From Mallotus nudiflorus (Eukaryota; Streptophyta; Magnoliopsida; Malpighiales; Euphorbiaceae), in contig CANTUR010000130.1 of the NCBI GenBank assembly GCA_947683625.1, positions 744,001 to 808,000 of the forward strand: a stretch of 64,000 nucleotides of DNA. The letters run 5' to 3'. The notes below the pieces were generated by a model, which was not told the origin of the DNA, ran no database searches, and saw nothing but the letters and a program-made list of their open reading frames with translations. Position 1 is the first letter of the stretch. Each line of letters begins with the position of its first letter. A program made the translations under genes and the position numbers. Below are positions 11,678 to 23,141 of the stretch, piece by piece.

Positions 11678-13585
11678 ACGTTCTTGGATATTCAAATTAC
11701 ATCAACACTATAGATTAAGGAGAGAGCTTCAAATACTCCACAACAACTAGACAATTTCAACGAATATAAATATTCGTTACTTCAGGAGGCAGAATAAGAG
11801 CACTACAACCAAGATAAGTTTGTTTCCTAATTATTTATTTTCATATCCATTTTTCTTAAATTATTATCATATGGATGATCATTAATTGTGATGGATCAAG
11901 TAATCTCGAGATTCTCATTCTTTTATTGTTTATTGTTATAGTAAAACAATATAAATGTAGATGTTACCATGAGCACCTCAACATCGATACTCATGAATAT
12001 CAATAAAAAAATCATTATGGCCTTTGGGAACTTGATCCAACTAATAATCTCAGAGCTGTATATTTAGACGGTATATTTTCGTGAAGTTGGATATAAACAA
12101 AATGCCAATAAATTGGGCACATACAAACTTAGGCAGCATCTTCAAAGACAAGGTCATTCAAGCAATAATTGAAGTAAACAACGAACATAAATATTCATGA
12201 ATTCGAAGGAGGGACAAGAGTACATTAGGAGATCAGTTTCTCTAGTTTCTCTTGATATTATTTAATTTATTTATTTCCATAGCTTATTTATTCTTATATG
12301 AATATTTATAACTCGTCACACAAGCACGCTTACACATTTACACATAGATGCTTGTCCATATATACATGATTATTATTCATGCAAAATATATATCAATTAC
12401 ATTTGATATATTTATTACACAAGGACTGACCATCAAATGAGATCGATTATACGATCCCAAAACTATTGTTCTTTTGTGTATTACTACAGATAAGGACAAC
12501 GTATTTATTGAAGACGCTACTTTAAGCACCCATTAGTCCAAACAATTGGACATTATGATCATCTCACTCGGTATCAACATGAAGAGATTGTCAAAAGACA
12601 TTAGACATATTGTCAAGCAATATTAATATAAACAAGCACTTACTCATGCTCAAACAACAAATGATGGTTCCTGTTCAAAGCCAGATCAAATAAGATTCAA
12701 GCAAATCCTACTTTATAGAAGATCCTTGTTCATGAAAATTTCAAAGAATATCCAACAAGGGAAATTCAAGAATAGAGTCAAGTATATCCGCCACATAGCC
12801 AGATAAATCAAAAGGCAATTCCAAGACATCCTAGCCAGCATCACACACTATCCTCTATTTCAGAAGCGGTGCAACATTGACCCTTCACCTAATTTACAAA
12901 ATGCTCATCTCATAATTTGGATTGGGCAAACCCAAATTTGGTCCTTTAAAACCCACCCTCCATCATTTTAAAAAATTAATATCCTATATTATAGAGCTTA
13001 GATTGAAAGGGCTCAAACTCACTATTAGGATCACAAACATCCTATCTTTTGCTAAAATACTACCAACAATAAATGCTCAGAAAATCAAACATCTGCAGTA
13101 ATAATGTTCAAACTCAACATCATCATTATTCTGACTAGGCAGCTATCATTAATAGTCATTGAAGTTCATAAACCGAGCAACATCATACGACACTTGGGCC
13201 GTGCTTCTAATTCACCAAGATTAAGTCCAATGACTAAAGCTGGCACCCTCAGGTCGCTTCTATAGTACTGAGGTTCAACACTTGGGCGATACTTTTAATG
13301 CACCAAGCATCAAAACTCCAATGACAACTGGTTTTGTCATGTTGTTTCCACACTGACGGGTTAATCTTTTACCCCAAAGCATTTTTATTGCAGGTTTTGT
13401 GCACTTAAGTCCAGTTGGCACTTTAAACAATGTTTTTATATGATGATTTCAAGACTCGGTACCAAGCTTTATCTTTTCTTGTGACCGAGGCTGGCCTCTT
13501 TAGCTTGCCCTTCCATATCAGATACAATAGCGTTTTCTATCATTTACAAACCCGGATATGTCGGACATAAATGTCTGAACAGACT
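11678..13585 (+). other. Non-coding interior of the non-autonomous element
   Basis: There is no recognisable protein. A degenerate direct duplication is visible near 13190 and 13275, where two segments each start with CACTTGGGC and end in a CCAATGAC-like stretch. Another pair of similar blocks with ACATAAATATTC motifs lies near 11760 and 12190. Confidence 0.5.
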
Positions 13586-13600
13586 TTCAGAGGGGACTCT
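13586..13600 (+). promoter_or_regulatory. Polypurine tract of the non-autonomous element
   Basis: TTCAGAGGGGACTCT directly precedes the 3' LTR, in the position of the plus-strand primer. Confidence 0.65.
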
Positions 13601-14074
13601 TGATAACTCATATTAGTATCCTATTATAATAAAGGATATATTCCTCCAAAGAGGAGAATTACTTGAATAAGAAGAAAACTTAATAAAGAAGTCTATTTCA
13701 ATTAGGAAGAGTAACTACAAAGGAAGTCTCTTCCTCTTATAAATAAGGCAATCCCACAAGACTAAGGAATCATATTCCTAAGAGGTTTGAACAATATCTT
13801 CTCCTATAAATACATCTCATGTTATTCATGTTCTCATCATACAACATCACCAAGACATCATTCCATCATTCCATCATCTCATCATCACAAACAATCATCC
13901 TTTACTCCTTTATTCTTTATTCTCTACTCTATTATGCCTATTTGCTTTATTATATTTTTCCTCATACCGTTACTGACTTAAGCTTCAGAGTATTTATGGG
14001 GGAAACCCTGCTTTTTACCCGTTCTCCTCGTCGATACTGGTTCCACAAGTAAAAATATCAATTCGGAATTATCA
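13601..14074 (+). repeat. 3' LTR of the non-autonomous element
   Basis: It starts TGATAACTCATATTAGTATC and ends GAATTATCA. It aligns along its whole length with 10418-10894, with a short deletion after CATCTCATG near 13815 relative to the 5' copy and a few substitutions. Confidence 0.85.
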
Positions 14075-15010
14075 ATAAGACGATGATGATGAATGTATAA
14101 TTTTAACTTTAAACTTTATATGATTAGCTTAATTATGATATTTCTTAATTTTTATTATTTTTTATTCAACCTTTAAATCTTTATTTTCAACCTATTTAAT
14201 TCTTATATATATGAAATTAACATATTCTATAAATGCATGCTAATATAAATACAAAAATTTTACGAGGAATGAAACAAAATTTAATTTGTTAAGATGGTAT
14301 AATTGAAATAATTTTTTTAACTTTATTTTTGTTAGTTTGAAAATTAATTTTTATCACTTCATGTCCTTAAAATCATTTTTAAAATCAAGTATTTTTCCAC
14401 TTTAATATTCTATAAATTAAATAGGATTGAAAAATATAAATTTATAGGTGATATATGTTTAAAATAAAATTTTAAAAATGTTATAAAAATAATACAAGTC
14501 AAAAGTGTTAAAAGTTATTAAGAGATGAAACTTTTACATTCAATTTAATAATATTGTCTACACTCAAAAGTGTTGTACCAAATTATTAAATTAGCAATAC
14601 GTATTTTGAATATTAAATATTTAATTAGTAAAAATTTATATATATTTATATATACACACACAATATGTTATGAATCGAATCATTTTGATGTAATTCATTC
14701 GAAATATATAAAAATTATACTTTACGGAGAACCATTTATAGCAATGTTTTAAGTATACAGCATATATAACCATAACCCCTAAAATATAAGATAGGCATAA
14801 AAATTCTTATTAAAGAAGCTTTCACGCACTACAAATATTAATTTAGGTGACAACTAAAAGTGATAAGTTCAATTCGATCTCTTTAGTTACTTAAATTTAA
14901 ATTTATAGTAACAAAGTAATTTTTTTTTATAGTATATTAGATTTAAAATGACAATTTATTTGATGTCCCTATATGTTATGTAAAGAGAAAATAAAAAATT
15001 TAATTAAAAA
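14075..15010. other. AT-rich intergenic DNA, nothing recognised
   Basis: No coding potential or structured repeat is supported. Short open stretches here encode low-complexity I/L/Y/K-rich sequence typical of AT-rich spacer. Confidence 0.5.
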
Positions 15011-16620
15011 AATTGAGATAGAATGTGTGGACACCCAGTTTAATCTGTCCATATAAAAATCCAATGATGAAATGAAAATGAGCATCGAACGTGAAAAGAT
15101 AGCTCGAAATCTCTTGAGAATGAACTTGAAGTCAAAGAGAGTAGTTTAAGCTAAAATTCTCTAGAAATAAGTCCCAAAAGTGTAAGTCCATCTGGGCCCA
15201 TTAGGCCCAAGTTGTGAAAGTCATTAGCCAGAGGCTGATGAGGCGATGTCTTAGTGAAGAGTCATCGCCTCTTCAATAGAGATGTGATGAGGTGACATCT
15301 CTTTGCTGAGGCGATTGCCTTTTTTACCCAATCTTTAGAGTATTTAATACTTTTGAAACCTCTCCTTCATACTTTGAACATTTTACAGGAGTTATTGTGA
15401 ACGTTTTCATTGAAATTTGGAGAGCTGTAGGCTCTTGATTACTAGTAAATAAGAGTAAATGGGGAAAGGGAAAATAAAAGGGAAGAGAAGAGAGAAAGAA
15501 TGGGGGCTTTTTTGGTTTGACATTTTGTAGAACAAAAAAAACTAAGTACTAAAGCTAGAACTACTGCTAATTTAGAAAAAAGAGGAGACATTCTAAGTGA
15601 ATGGAATTAGGAAAGTAAAAAGGAGAGTTGGTGTTGACAATTCAAAGTCCATTCTCAAGGGGAGCAACTACTCAGACATCCCTGAAAAGCTTAGAACCAA
15701 GTACCAACTCTGAGGGCCATCACTTTAAAAAGAAAATTAGTTTTCAAGCAGTAAGAAAAATCTATTTCACTTTCTTTAGCTCTTTGACTAGTTTTTGATT
15801 GATCATTTGATTCTTAAATTTGTATATTGTACTTCATTTATAATTATTTTACCTTGCATGTGAACATGGACATATAAGGATTGGATTTCTATTATTTGGT
15901 AGTTTAAATTGCTAGAATTCAATTACCCAAGATGATACTTTGATTATTGAGTTATCCAATTGCTTGTCAATCAGGTGATGTCTCTTAATGTTGAAGTGAT
16001 TTAATATAGCCATATTGCCATGAGGCGTCGCCTCTTTACTAGAGCGCACATTTTATTCTTACGTTTTCTCTATTCCTGATTGCTATTTATACATTTTAAC
16101 TTCAATTTAGGTGTTTAGGCATTCAATTTTCCTTTATAATTTGCTTTTGTGATGTGCATATTAGATCAATAGGGCTTTTACCTGAATTTGTATGCATGGT
16201 TGTATGGTTATAGCTTTAGAATTGTGAAATGCATGATTCGATTCCCTTTAATTAAGTGGTGATTTTGGTGTGTTTTCATTTACTGAATTTACTATTGGTC
16301 AATATGTATGTAAGAGAATGTTAGAGTTATGATTTCTTCTGCATTTTTTCGCCAACTTTGTTCAAATGTTGGACATCGTAATTAGCATGTTGTCACTTTT
16401 TCAAACATTTATTTTGTGTTTATTTACCTTTACATACTGTTTCTTTATGTTTAACGATGTTAATTTATTTCAGTTTGTTTATCTCTATTTTGTGGTTTTA
16501 TTAACTTTGTGGTATACCTTTGTAGGTTTTTTTTTTGGGAATCTAATAATATATTTGTTTGTAGGACCAATCTTGGGTGATAAAAATATCACCTAACAAC
16601 TTCCCTTTAGGATTACTTTA
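15011..16620. other. Unclassified block, possible old LTR remnant
   Basis: This block is less AT-rich than its surroundings and begins TGTGTGGACACCCAG, like some plant LTR starts. Between 15225 and 15325 the motif GAGGCGATG and its inverse CATCGCCTC recur several times, and AGGCGTCGCCTC appears near 16022. It ends near the small palindrome GGTGATAAAAATATCACC (16577-16594). I see no second LTR, primer-binding site or target duplication, so the assignment is weak. Confidence 0.25.
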
Positions 16621-17164
16621 CTTTATTTATTTTATTTAAATTGATTGTAATTCATTTCTCTTTGCTCCCATTTTTTAGTTTGTCATTTATTTATTGGTTA
16701 TTTTTAGTTTATTCGATTAAATGTTGTGATTCACTAAATTGCATGAAATTGGACTAATATACAAATTTGAACTTAATTGTAAACTTAAAAATTTGTTTGG
16801 TGGAAATTAAATTACGCATGTAATAAAGAAATAATTGAAGGTAATAAAACACAAATGAAGGCCAACTACAAGGTTGGATGGACATTCCAGAAGTCCATAC
16901 TCAATTTTTGAATTCAGTATCTGAGGACGGTTGTTCGGACCTTCTATGGAATTCAATTGTTGTATAGTGTGTCCCATATTTCATCCAGATAGTGACTCCC
17001 ATCTCTGAATTGAGCTATAAGCCCATTTTATTTTTTCTAGTGGGCTTTGAACCCACACAGTGTCGTGGTTGCCAAACACTTGAACATACGTTGAACCCCG
17101 TCACCTAGAATGAGATTAGAATCCCACATTTTTAATAAGCATATGAAAAAGTTGCATTTTCTCT
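16621..17164. other. Intergenic DNA, nothing recognised
   Basis: AT-rich spacer followed by a moderately GC-richer segment (about 16860-17110) that has no open reading frame of note and no recognised repeat structure. Confidence 0.4.
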
Positions 17165-17172
17165 ATAAATTA

Positions 17173-17565
17173 CTTTAGGGCTATAAACAAGCAAGCAACT
17201 CGATTTTAGGCTCAATAAAAGTTCATTTGAACTAGTATATATTGAATCTCATTTAATAAATAAGTTGATCTCAAACTATATAAAGTTCGGCTAGTGAAAC
17301 TCACAAATAAGCTCAAATCGAGTGACTAGTTTGATTTTAGATGTATAACATATAAATTGTTATTGTAAATTTTTTTTTAGAAAATACATTATTAGAATAA
17401 AATCATAATTTTTATTTAATATATTATAATTTATTTAGTAAATAATTTATTTTTAATTTTTTAATGTATAATTTTAATTTGTAGTTGACATTTTTTTAAA
17501 ATTTTTTTAGACTCATTTAACCTCTCAAACAATTTATGAACGAGCTCGGCTCGATAACACCCTTA
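17173..17565. mobile_element. MITE-like short TIR element
   Basis: The left end TTTAGGGCTATAAACAAGC and the reverse complement of the right end (TAAGGGTGTTATCGAGCC) are similar, and GAGCTCGGCTCG-type sequence lies next to the right terminus, as in common short plant elements of hAT-like appearance. No transposase is present. I could not find a convincing target-site duplication, so boundaries are approximate. Confidence 0.35.
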
Positions 17566-17570
17566 AACTC

Positions 17571-20500
17571 CCACTTAATTTTCTTTTAACTTTGATGGTA
17601 GTTGCAACTTTTTAAAATATTAAAATTTAAGATAAATACCATATTAAAATGATAAATTAAAAGTGATTATATTTTAAAATGTTTAAATAATATAAAAAAT
17701 AATTAATTATAAAATAAAAATATTATGTCTCTAAAATAAATAATTCTGTCTTCATAAAGTGATATATATGAAGGAATGACAATAGACGGAAACTAAAGTC
17801 CTAAAAATAGAGAAAATTTAAATTCTTATAGAGAGGAATGTCATATATAGAGACAAATATCATTGTCTCTGCTGATAATGTTTTTATTTTTTTTGGTTTT
17901 ATATGCTATGGATAAAGATCAAAATGAGATTATTTTAAACAGACTTAATATTTAAATTATAAATTTTATATATTTTTTCGTAACATCAAAATAAAAATTA
18001 GAATAAACATGTCAGGTATAGTTTTTTTTTGCTCCCTATCAGGTATGGTTACTATATATGATAGTGTGGCCTTTGAATTCATAATTAATATTGAAAATCA
18101 GCTACCAATTAATTATGGATTAAAGTAATATATATAGAAGTTTGTGGAAAACTATAATTAGTTAATTACTGTAGTTCAATGAATAAAGCATGTTCTTAAC
18201 TTTGGTGAATCATCTCATCTCTATGATGAAGAAACATTCCCTCCATTTGCTTTTTCTTTGAATTCTAATTTGTCTTTTGGGTATAACTGTCCGGGTGGGT
18301 AGTTTTCATAAGATTTAAGGAGAAAACCAAAGAAAATCAAATTACTAATCATTATTTTTCCTTTTGAAAGTAAAAAAAGAATACTAATTATTTAGTTTCT
18401 GTCAATTAATGGCAACTTACGTGGAATTACTTGTTCATTTAAAACTCAGTGTTACATTATTATGGCTGCTAATTAATGAATTAACTAGAAGTTGGAGACA
18501 ACATAAATTTCATTAATCCTTATTACATTCAATTCTATTAAAAAAATTATTTTTTAAAATAAAATTTATTTTCAATCAAATTTATATTATTAATAAAATA
18601 TATTTAATTTAAACGAATATATAATAAAATAATTTTTTTAAAAAATTCTAAAAATTTAATTTAAAAGTAATTAAAGAATTTCACAAAACTAAAAAATTAG
18701 AATAGAGCATAAATTTTACAAAATTTTCATACACTAGACACATTTTAATTTTTTTGAAAAATTATCAATCCTACTGACTTTATTTGTTTCAATTTAATTG
18801 AAGATAATCATTCACATTATTTTTATAAAATTTGTATAAAAAATATTTTCTATTATAAATTTATCCTAAACATTTATACAAATTTATTAATAATGGTTGA
18901 AATCAGTTATTAAAAAATTATTCGAATTATAATATAAAATTATATTAAATCAGTTAAGAGAAAATATTTATTATTCTAGTAATTTGTCAGTGGAATTCAG
19001 GTAAAAAGAATATTTAAATGGATTTATTTTTATATTTTGCAAGACCCATTATAATTGGAAAACGTTGGTATTAGTATATTGGCTTTAGTTAGAAATCCTC
19101 AAATCATGCAATAAGATAAAAAGGACCACCTCTTTGACAGAGCTAAGTTTGAAGTTTTCATAGTCTACTACAGGACATGCAGATAAATAGATGGGTGCTT
19201 TTATATGAAACATTCATATGATATCAAGAAATTATATCCTAAGGAAGAGACATGATTTAACATGTAGATGAAAAGGTTGTAATTTCTTCAAGATTCGGGC
19301 GTTGATTTTTCCAAACATGCAAATTTCATCGTTTTTTCTCTAATTAATGTATGCACCGTTAAATGTATAATGAAAAATGATACATCTGATACACTGCGAT
19401 ATAATGTATAATAAATTATGATATATATATACATCATGAATTGTGATGTAATAGTATTTTGTCAGGTCCATATAAAATTATATTTTCATCTCTTTACAAT
19501 ATTATGGTGACCATAGAAATTTAAAAAACATAAGATAAAGATATAATTTTATACAAACTGTGATGTAAGCCAGGTCCCAAACATATAATATATTAACTAA
19601 GTACGATGTATAAATAAGTTTTATGCATGACTCTCTCTCTCTATATATAACATTCAACAATGATCTATCTTATAAATATCAAGTAATTATAGCAATACAG
19701 TAGTCAAAGCATAAAAAAATAGTGAACGCCCTGCTGATAAATAATTCGTTTTTTTTTTTTTTGCAGTTTATTTATTTAGTTCTATTAGCATTAATAATTA
19801 CGATGATTATAATTTTTTATAAATTTATTTAATAAAATATATATGTCTATTATAAATAAGAAAAATCTTCCTCTGAAAATAAATTATTTTAATTACAATA
19901 TGTATATTTATTTTTAATTTTGATCAACATATAATTTTTATTAAAATTTCTAATATTTAATTAAATTAAGATATTTTCACCAAATTTATATTTACTTTAG
20001 AGTTATACTCAATTTATTATAAGGATAAGAAGGCAAAAATAATTAAATTGTGAAGTATCAACTCCAAATCGTATTATGGGTGAGTATGTGGTCGACAAGG
20101 CCATGTGATCACTTATTGTGTTGATTACACCTTATGCAAATATAAGTGACAATTGGCCACCATTTAATTAATTGGTTATATACCATCTTAATTGCATTAG
20201 ATTTATTGATTGATTTATTGTTGAATTTATCTTATGAAGCTTGAACCATGTGAGGAACACACGCCAGTATTATTGAGAATAAAAACAATAAAAAGAGTTA
20301 GCTCACATAAAATTTCTAGAGAATACTTGACATTTTGAAAGAGGTATATTAAATTTTTTTTTTTTATTAACAAGCCTAAACGGGAATTCGAACTATATAT
20401 ATATAAACTAATTTTTTTCACCAGTTATCAGAAAACAATTTAAGTATATTTTACAATATAAAATTTTAATAATAAAATTTAATTTGATTTAATTATTTTT

Positions 20501-21780
20501 TATTTTTATATTTATATTTAGGATGAAAAGTATAAAAGTGTTTTGAGTTTGAATTTCTGACCAATTATTCTTAGAGCCTAAACGAAGAAAGTATTGATTA
20601 ATGATTGGTTCACTGTATCTACATTCTCAATTTAAAAAAAAAATTTAATAATGATATACGTAGCATTCGCAAAATAGATATCGATATTTGTAATATTCAC
20701 GAGTAGTGATATTTTATTTTGAGTCTTTTTTTTTGATATATTTATATTATAATAAAAATAATTAAAAAAATTACAAACAATAAGTGTGCTCACCCAACTG
20801 CCTTAAATTTTAAATTCTAAAAAAATTATTTAAAAAATTAAAATTTCAAAAAAAATAAAAACAAAAAAATAAATATTAATTATCATTCGGACAATATTAA
20901 AATGGACTCTAAAATTTTTTGTCCTTCATGACGCCGCAAGTCACAATATCTGTCTTTTTTTTAATTAATACCTTTTTTTTTTTGTTCATATATAGACATT
21001 TCACTGAGACATACCAGTAAAAGAAAGTCACTCACCTTTTCTCATGCAGCTTTAGTTTTTGATACGGTCAATTCAGTTTATGAAAAATTATAAAAAAGTG
21101 ACAGTTTTATAATTTTTAGCAATTTTGGAATTTTAGATTTTAACATAATAAAAGTTCAATTTAATTGGAATCATTCCAATAATCACAATTCATGAGCTTT
21201 GCTCATGAGTTCTATTGCTTTTTGGATAAATTCAATTGTTTAATCTTCTAAAATGACAATTTTTTATTTTAGTTGTTTTAAGATTTTTTTTTCTATTCCA
21301 TTTGGAAATCTTTTTTAGGGTTTTTTTTTCTTTATTTAAATTTTATTTTGAAACTTTTGACCATCGTTATGATTAATAAAAATTTAAATTTCTTTCAATT
21401 TTCTAAAATTTTTAAAATTTTGATATTTATTTCTTAAGTTTGCAAATTATAAATTATAAAAGATTAATATTTAATAATTATGTGAAATTAAACAAATAAC
21501 TAATTTCTTGTTTAGAGTTTTCTATGACAAAGATTTGTTAGTTTGTTTTTACTACAATAAAAGCAGAACAAGTAGTACAAAAGAATCCAAAAGCAGCCAC
21601 TAGGAAGGTGGATTACGTTTCTAAGGATCTGACTAATAATACGTGATATTAAAAATCCAGTAAACAAAAAGCAGCAAGAAACTTTCCTGACTGGCAACTA
21701 GCAGCCCTATTAATGTCTCTAAGTACTGTTTAAGCTGTTTTAGGAGAAAATATCTTACAATACATTACTTCTGAGACATC
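17571..21780. other. AT-rich intergenic DNA upstream of peroxidase 1
   Basis: No gene is supported across 4.2 kb. The stretch holds many A and T runs, a short perfect hairpin near 21190 (TCATGAGC, three-base loop, GCTCATGA) and an AT-rich segment near 18520-18680 that resembles the repeats at 53290-53700. The proximal promoter of peroxidase 1 lies at the right end. Confidence 0.5.
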
Positions 21781-21788
21781 ACAACCCA

Positions 21789-21796
21789 TTATAAAT
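21789..21796 (+). promoter_or_regulatory. TATA box of peroxidase 1
   Basis: TTATAAAT lies about 75 bp upstream of the start codon at 21870, a normal plant spacing with a short leader. The other two peroxidase loci have TATAAATA at the comparable place. Confidence 0.65.
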
Positions 21797-21869
21797 GGGA
21801 GCCGAGGCTTGTGTTCGTTCTCCATCATTCAGTCTCGTTTTCTCTGGTTTTTATATGTAGCATTGAAAA

Positions 21870-23092
21870 ATGGCTTCTCGTTTACTTTTGACTGGTATGG
21901 TCATCTCCATGATCATTATTTTCTCAAGCTTGCAATGTCAAGCACACCTTTCTTCTAGCTTCTATGACAGCACTTGTCCTAATGCATTGAGCACTATCCG
22001 AACTGCTATCAGAACAGCTGTCTCGCGTGAGCGTAGAATGGCGGCATCCCTCGTTCGTCTTCATTTCCATGACTGTTTTGTTCAGGTACAAGTTGTTTCA
22101 TAAAATGGTTTCTTGCCAGGTTCTCGAATCGAGTTGATGATGCATGTGATTATATTGCAGGGCTGCGATGGATCAATCTTGCTGGATGATACAGCCACAA
22201 TTACAGGCGAGAAAGAAGCACGCAACAATAATAATTCTGTTAGAGGATTCGAAGTTATTGATGATGCCAAGGCTCGAGTGGAGCGCATATGTCCTGGAAT
22301 TGTTTCATGTGCTGATATTGTTGCAGTTGCCGCTCGTGACGCTACTGTTGCTGTGAGCTATAAATCATTAGCTTTTATATATTACCCTATAAAATTCTGC
22401 ATTCAATTCTTATCTTATTAACTTGCTTTCTATGTATCATAAAATAGGTTGGTGGACCATCATGGACGGTGAAACTTGGAAGGAGAGACTCTACTACAGC
22501 AAGCCGAGCTCTAGCTAATGCCAACCTTCCTGGCTTTACAGATAGTCTGGAGTCACTCATTTCTTTGTTCGGTCGCAAAGGCTTAAGTGCAAGAGATATG
22601 GTTGCTCTTTCAGGTGAATTTATACTTTCATTGGTAACGGATTTTGTATCTATATAGCTGCCATAATTGACGTCAATTATATTATTGTGTTACACAGGAG
22701 GTCATACAATTGGCCAAGCTCAATGTTTCACCTTCCGTGGTAGGATTTACAACAACACAAGTGATATTGATGCTGGTTTTGCTAGCACTCGAAGACGCAG
22801 ATGCCCAGCTACAGCTGGTGATGGTGACTCTAATCTTTCACCACTCGATTTGGTGACACCCAATTCTTTTGACAACAACTACTTCAGGAATATTGTTCAG
22901 AAAAAAGGTCTTCTCCAATCAGATCAGGTGCTTCTTAGTGGTGGATCTACCGACAGTATTGTTAATGAGTATGCTAGAAGTCCGTCAACTTTCAACTCTG
23001 ATTTTGCTTCTGCCATGGTAAGGATGGGAGATATAGAACCTCTAACTGGTTCTCAAGGCCAAGTACGCAGGCGATGCAATGTTGTCAATTAA
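21870..23092 (+). CDS. Class III secretory peroxidase (lignin-forming anionic peroxidase-like), intact
   Basis: This is a heme peroxidase of the secretory pathway and cell wall; class III enzymes use hydrogen peroxide to oxidise phenolics such as lignin precursors. Exons are 21870-22085, 22161-22352, 22448-22613 and 22698-23092, all with GT-AG introns, giving 322 aa, the family's usual size and four-exon layout. A signal peptide covers about residues 1-25 (ends LQCQA). The distal site RLHFHDCF supplies Arg63, Phe66 and His67; the proximal ligand is His194 in GGHTIGQ. All eight conserved disulfide cysteines are present. Similarity to lignin-forming anionic peroxidases comes from motifs such as GGPSW, LGRRDS and DIDAGFASTRRR; the true substrate is not shown. 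It is the only complete member of the local cluster. Confidence 0.95.
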
Positions 23093-23135
23093 TTTGCCAA
23101 AGAAAAAAAAAAATTACGTACACAGTGTATGCTAG

Positions 23136-23141
23136 AATAAA
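23136..23141 (+). terminator. Poly(A) signal of peroxidase 1
   Basis: AATAAA lies 44 bp after the stop codon. It is a plausible near-upstream polyadenylation element; plant signals are loose, so this is tentative. Confidence 0.4.

Larger units (their letters stand above)
10418..14074 (+). mobile_element. Non-autonomous LTR retrotransposon (LARD-like), complete, Tat-related LTRs
   Basis: The element is 3657 bp with LTRs of 477 and 474 bp, a primer-binding site at 10897-10914, a purine tract at 13586-13600, and a 2.7-kb interior with no gag, protease, reverse transcriptase or integrase. LTR ends are inverted repeats (TGATAAC at the start, TTATCA or TTGTCA at the end). The LTR block CTTAAGCTTCGGAGTGTTTATGG resembles the Tat LTR block near 9515, and the primer-binding site equals that of the Tat element at 55306. 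I infer that Tat-type proteins mobilised it in trans. The interior holds a 30-bp tandem array (11189-11640). Target duplication is unclear because the flanks are ATG microsatellite. Confidence 0.8.

Noticed and set aside
14838..14890. Box B-like AGTTCAATTCGATC as a second SINE
   Set aside because: No box A at a suitable distance and no tail or flanking duplication.
16366..16596. 76-codon ORF rich in F, L and V, possible membrane peptide
   Set aside because: It is isolated, T-rich and has no promoter context or repeat elsewhere. Composition alone explains it.
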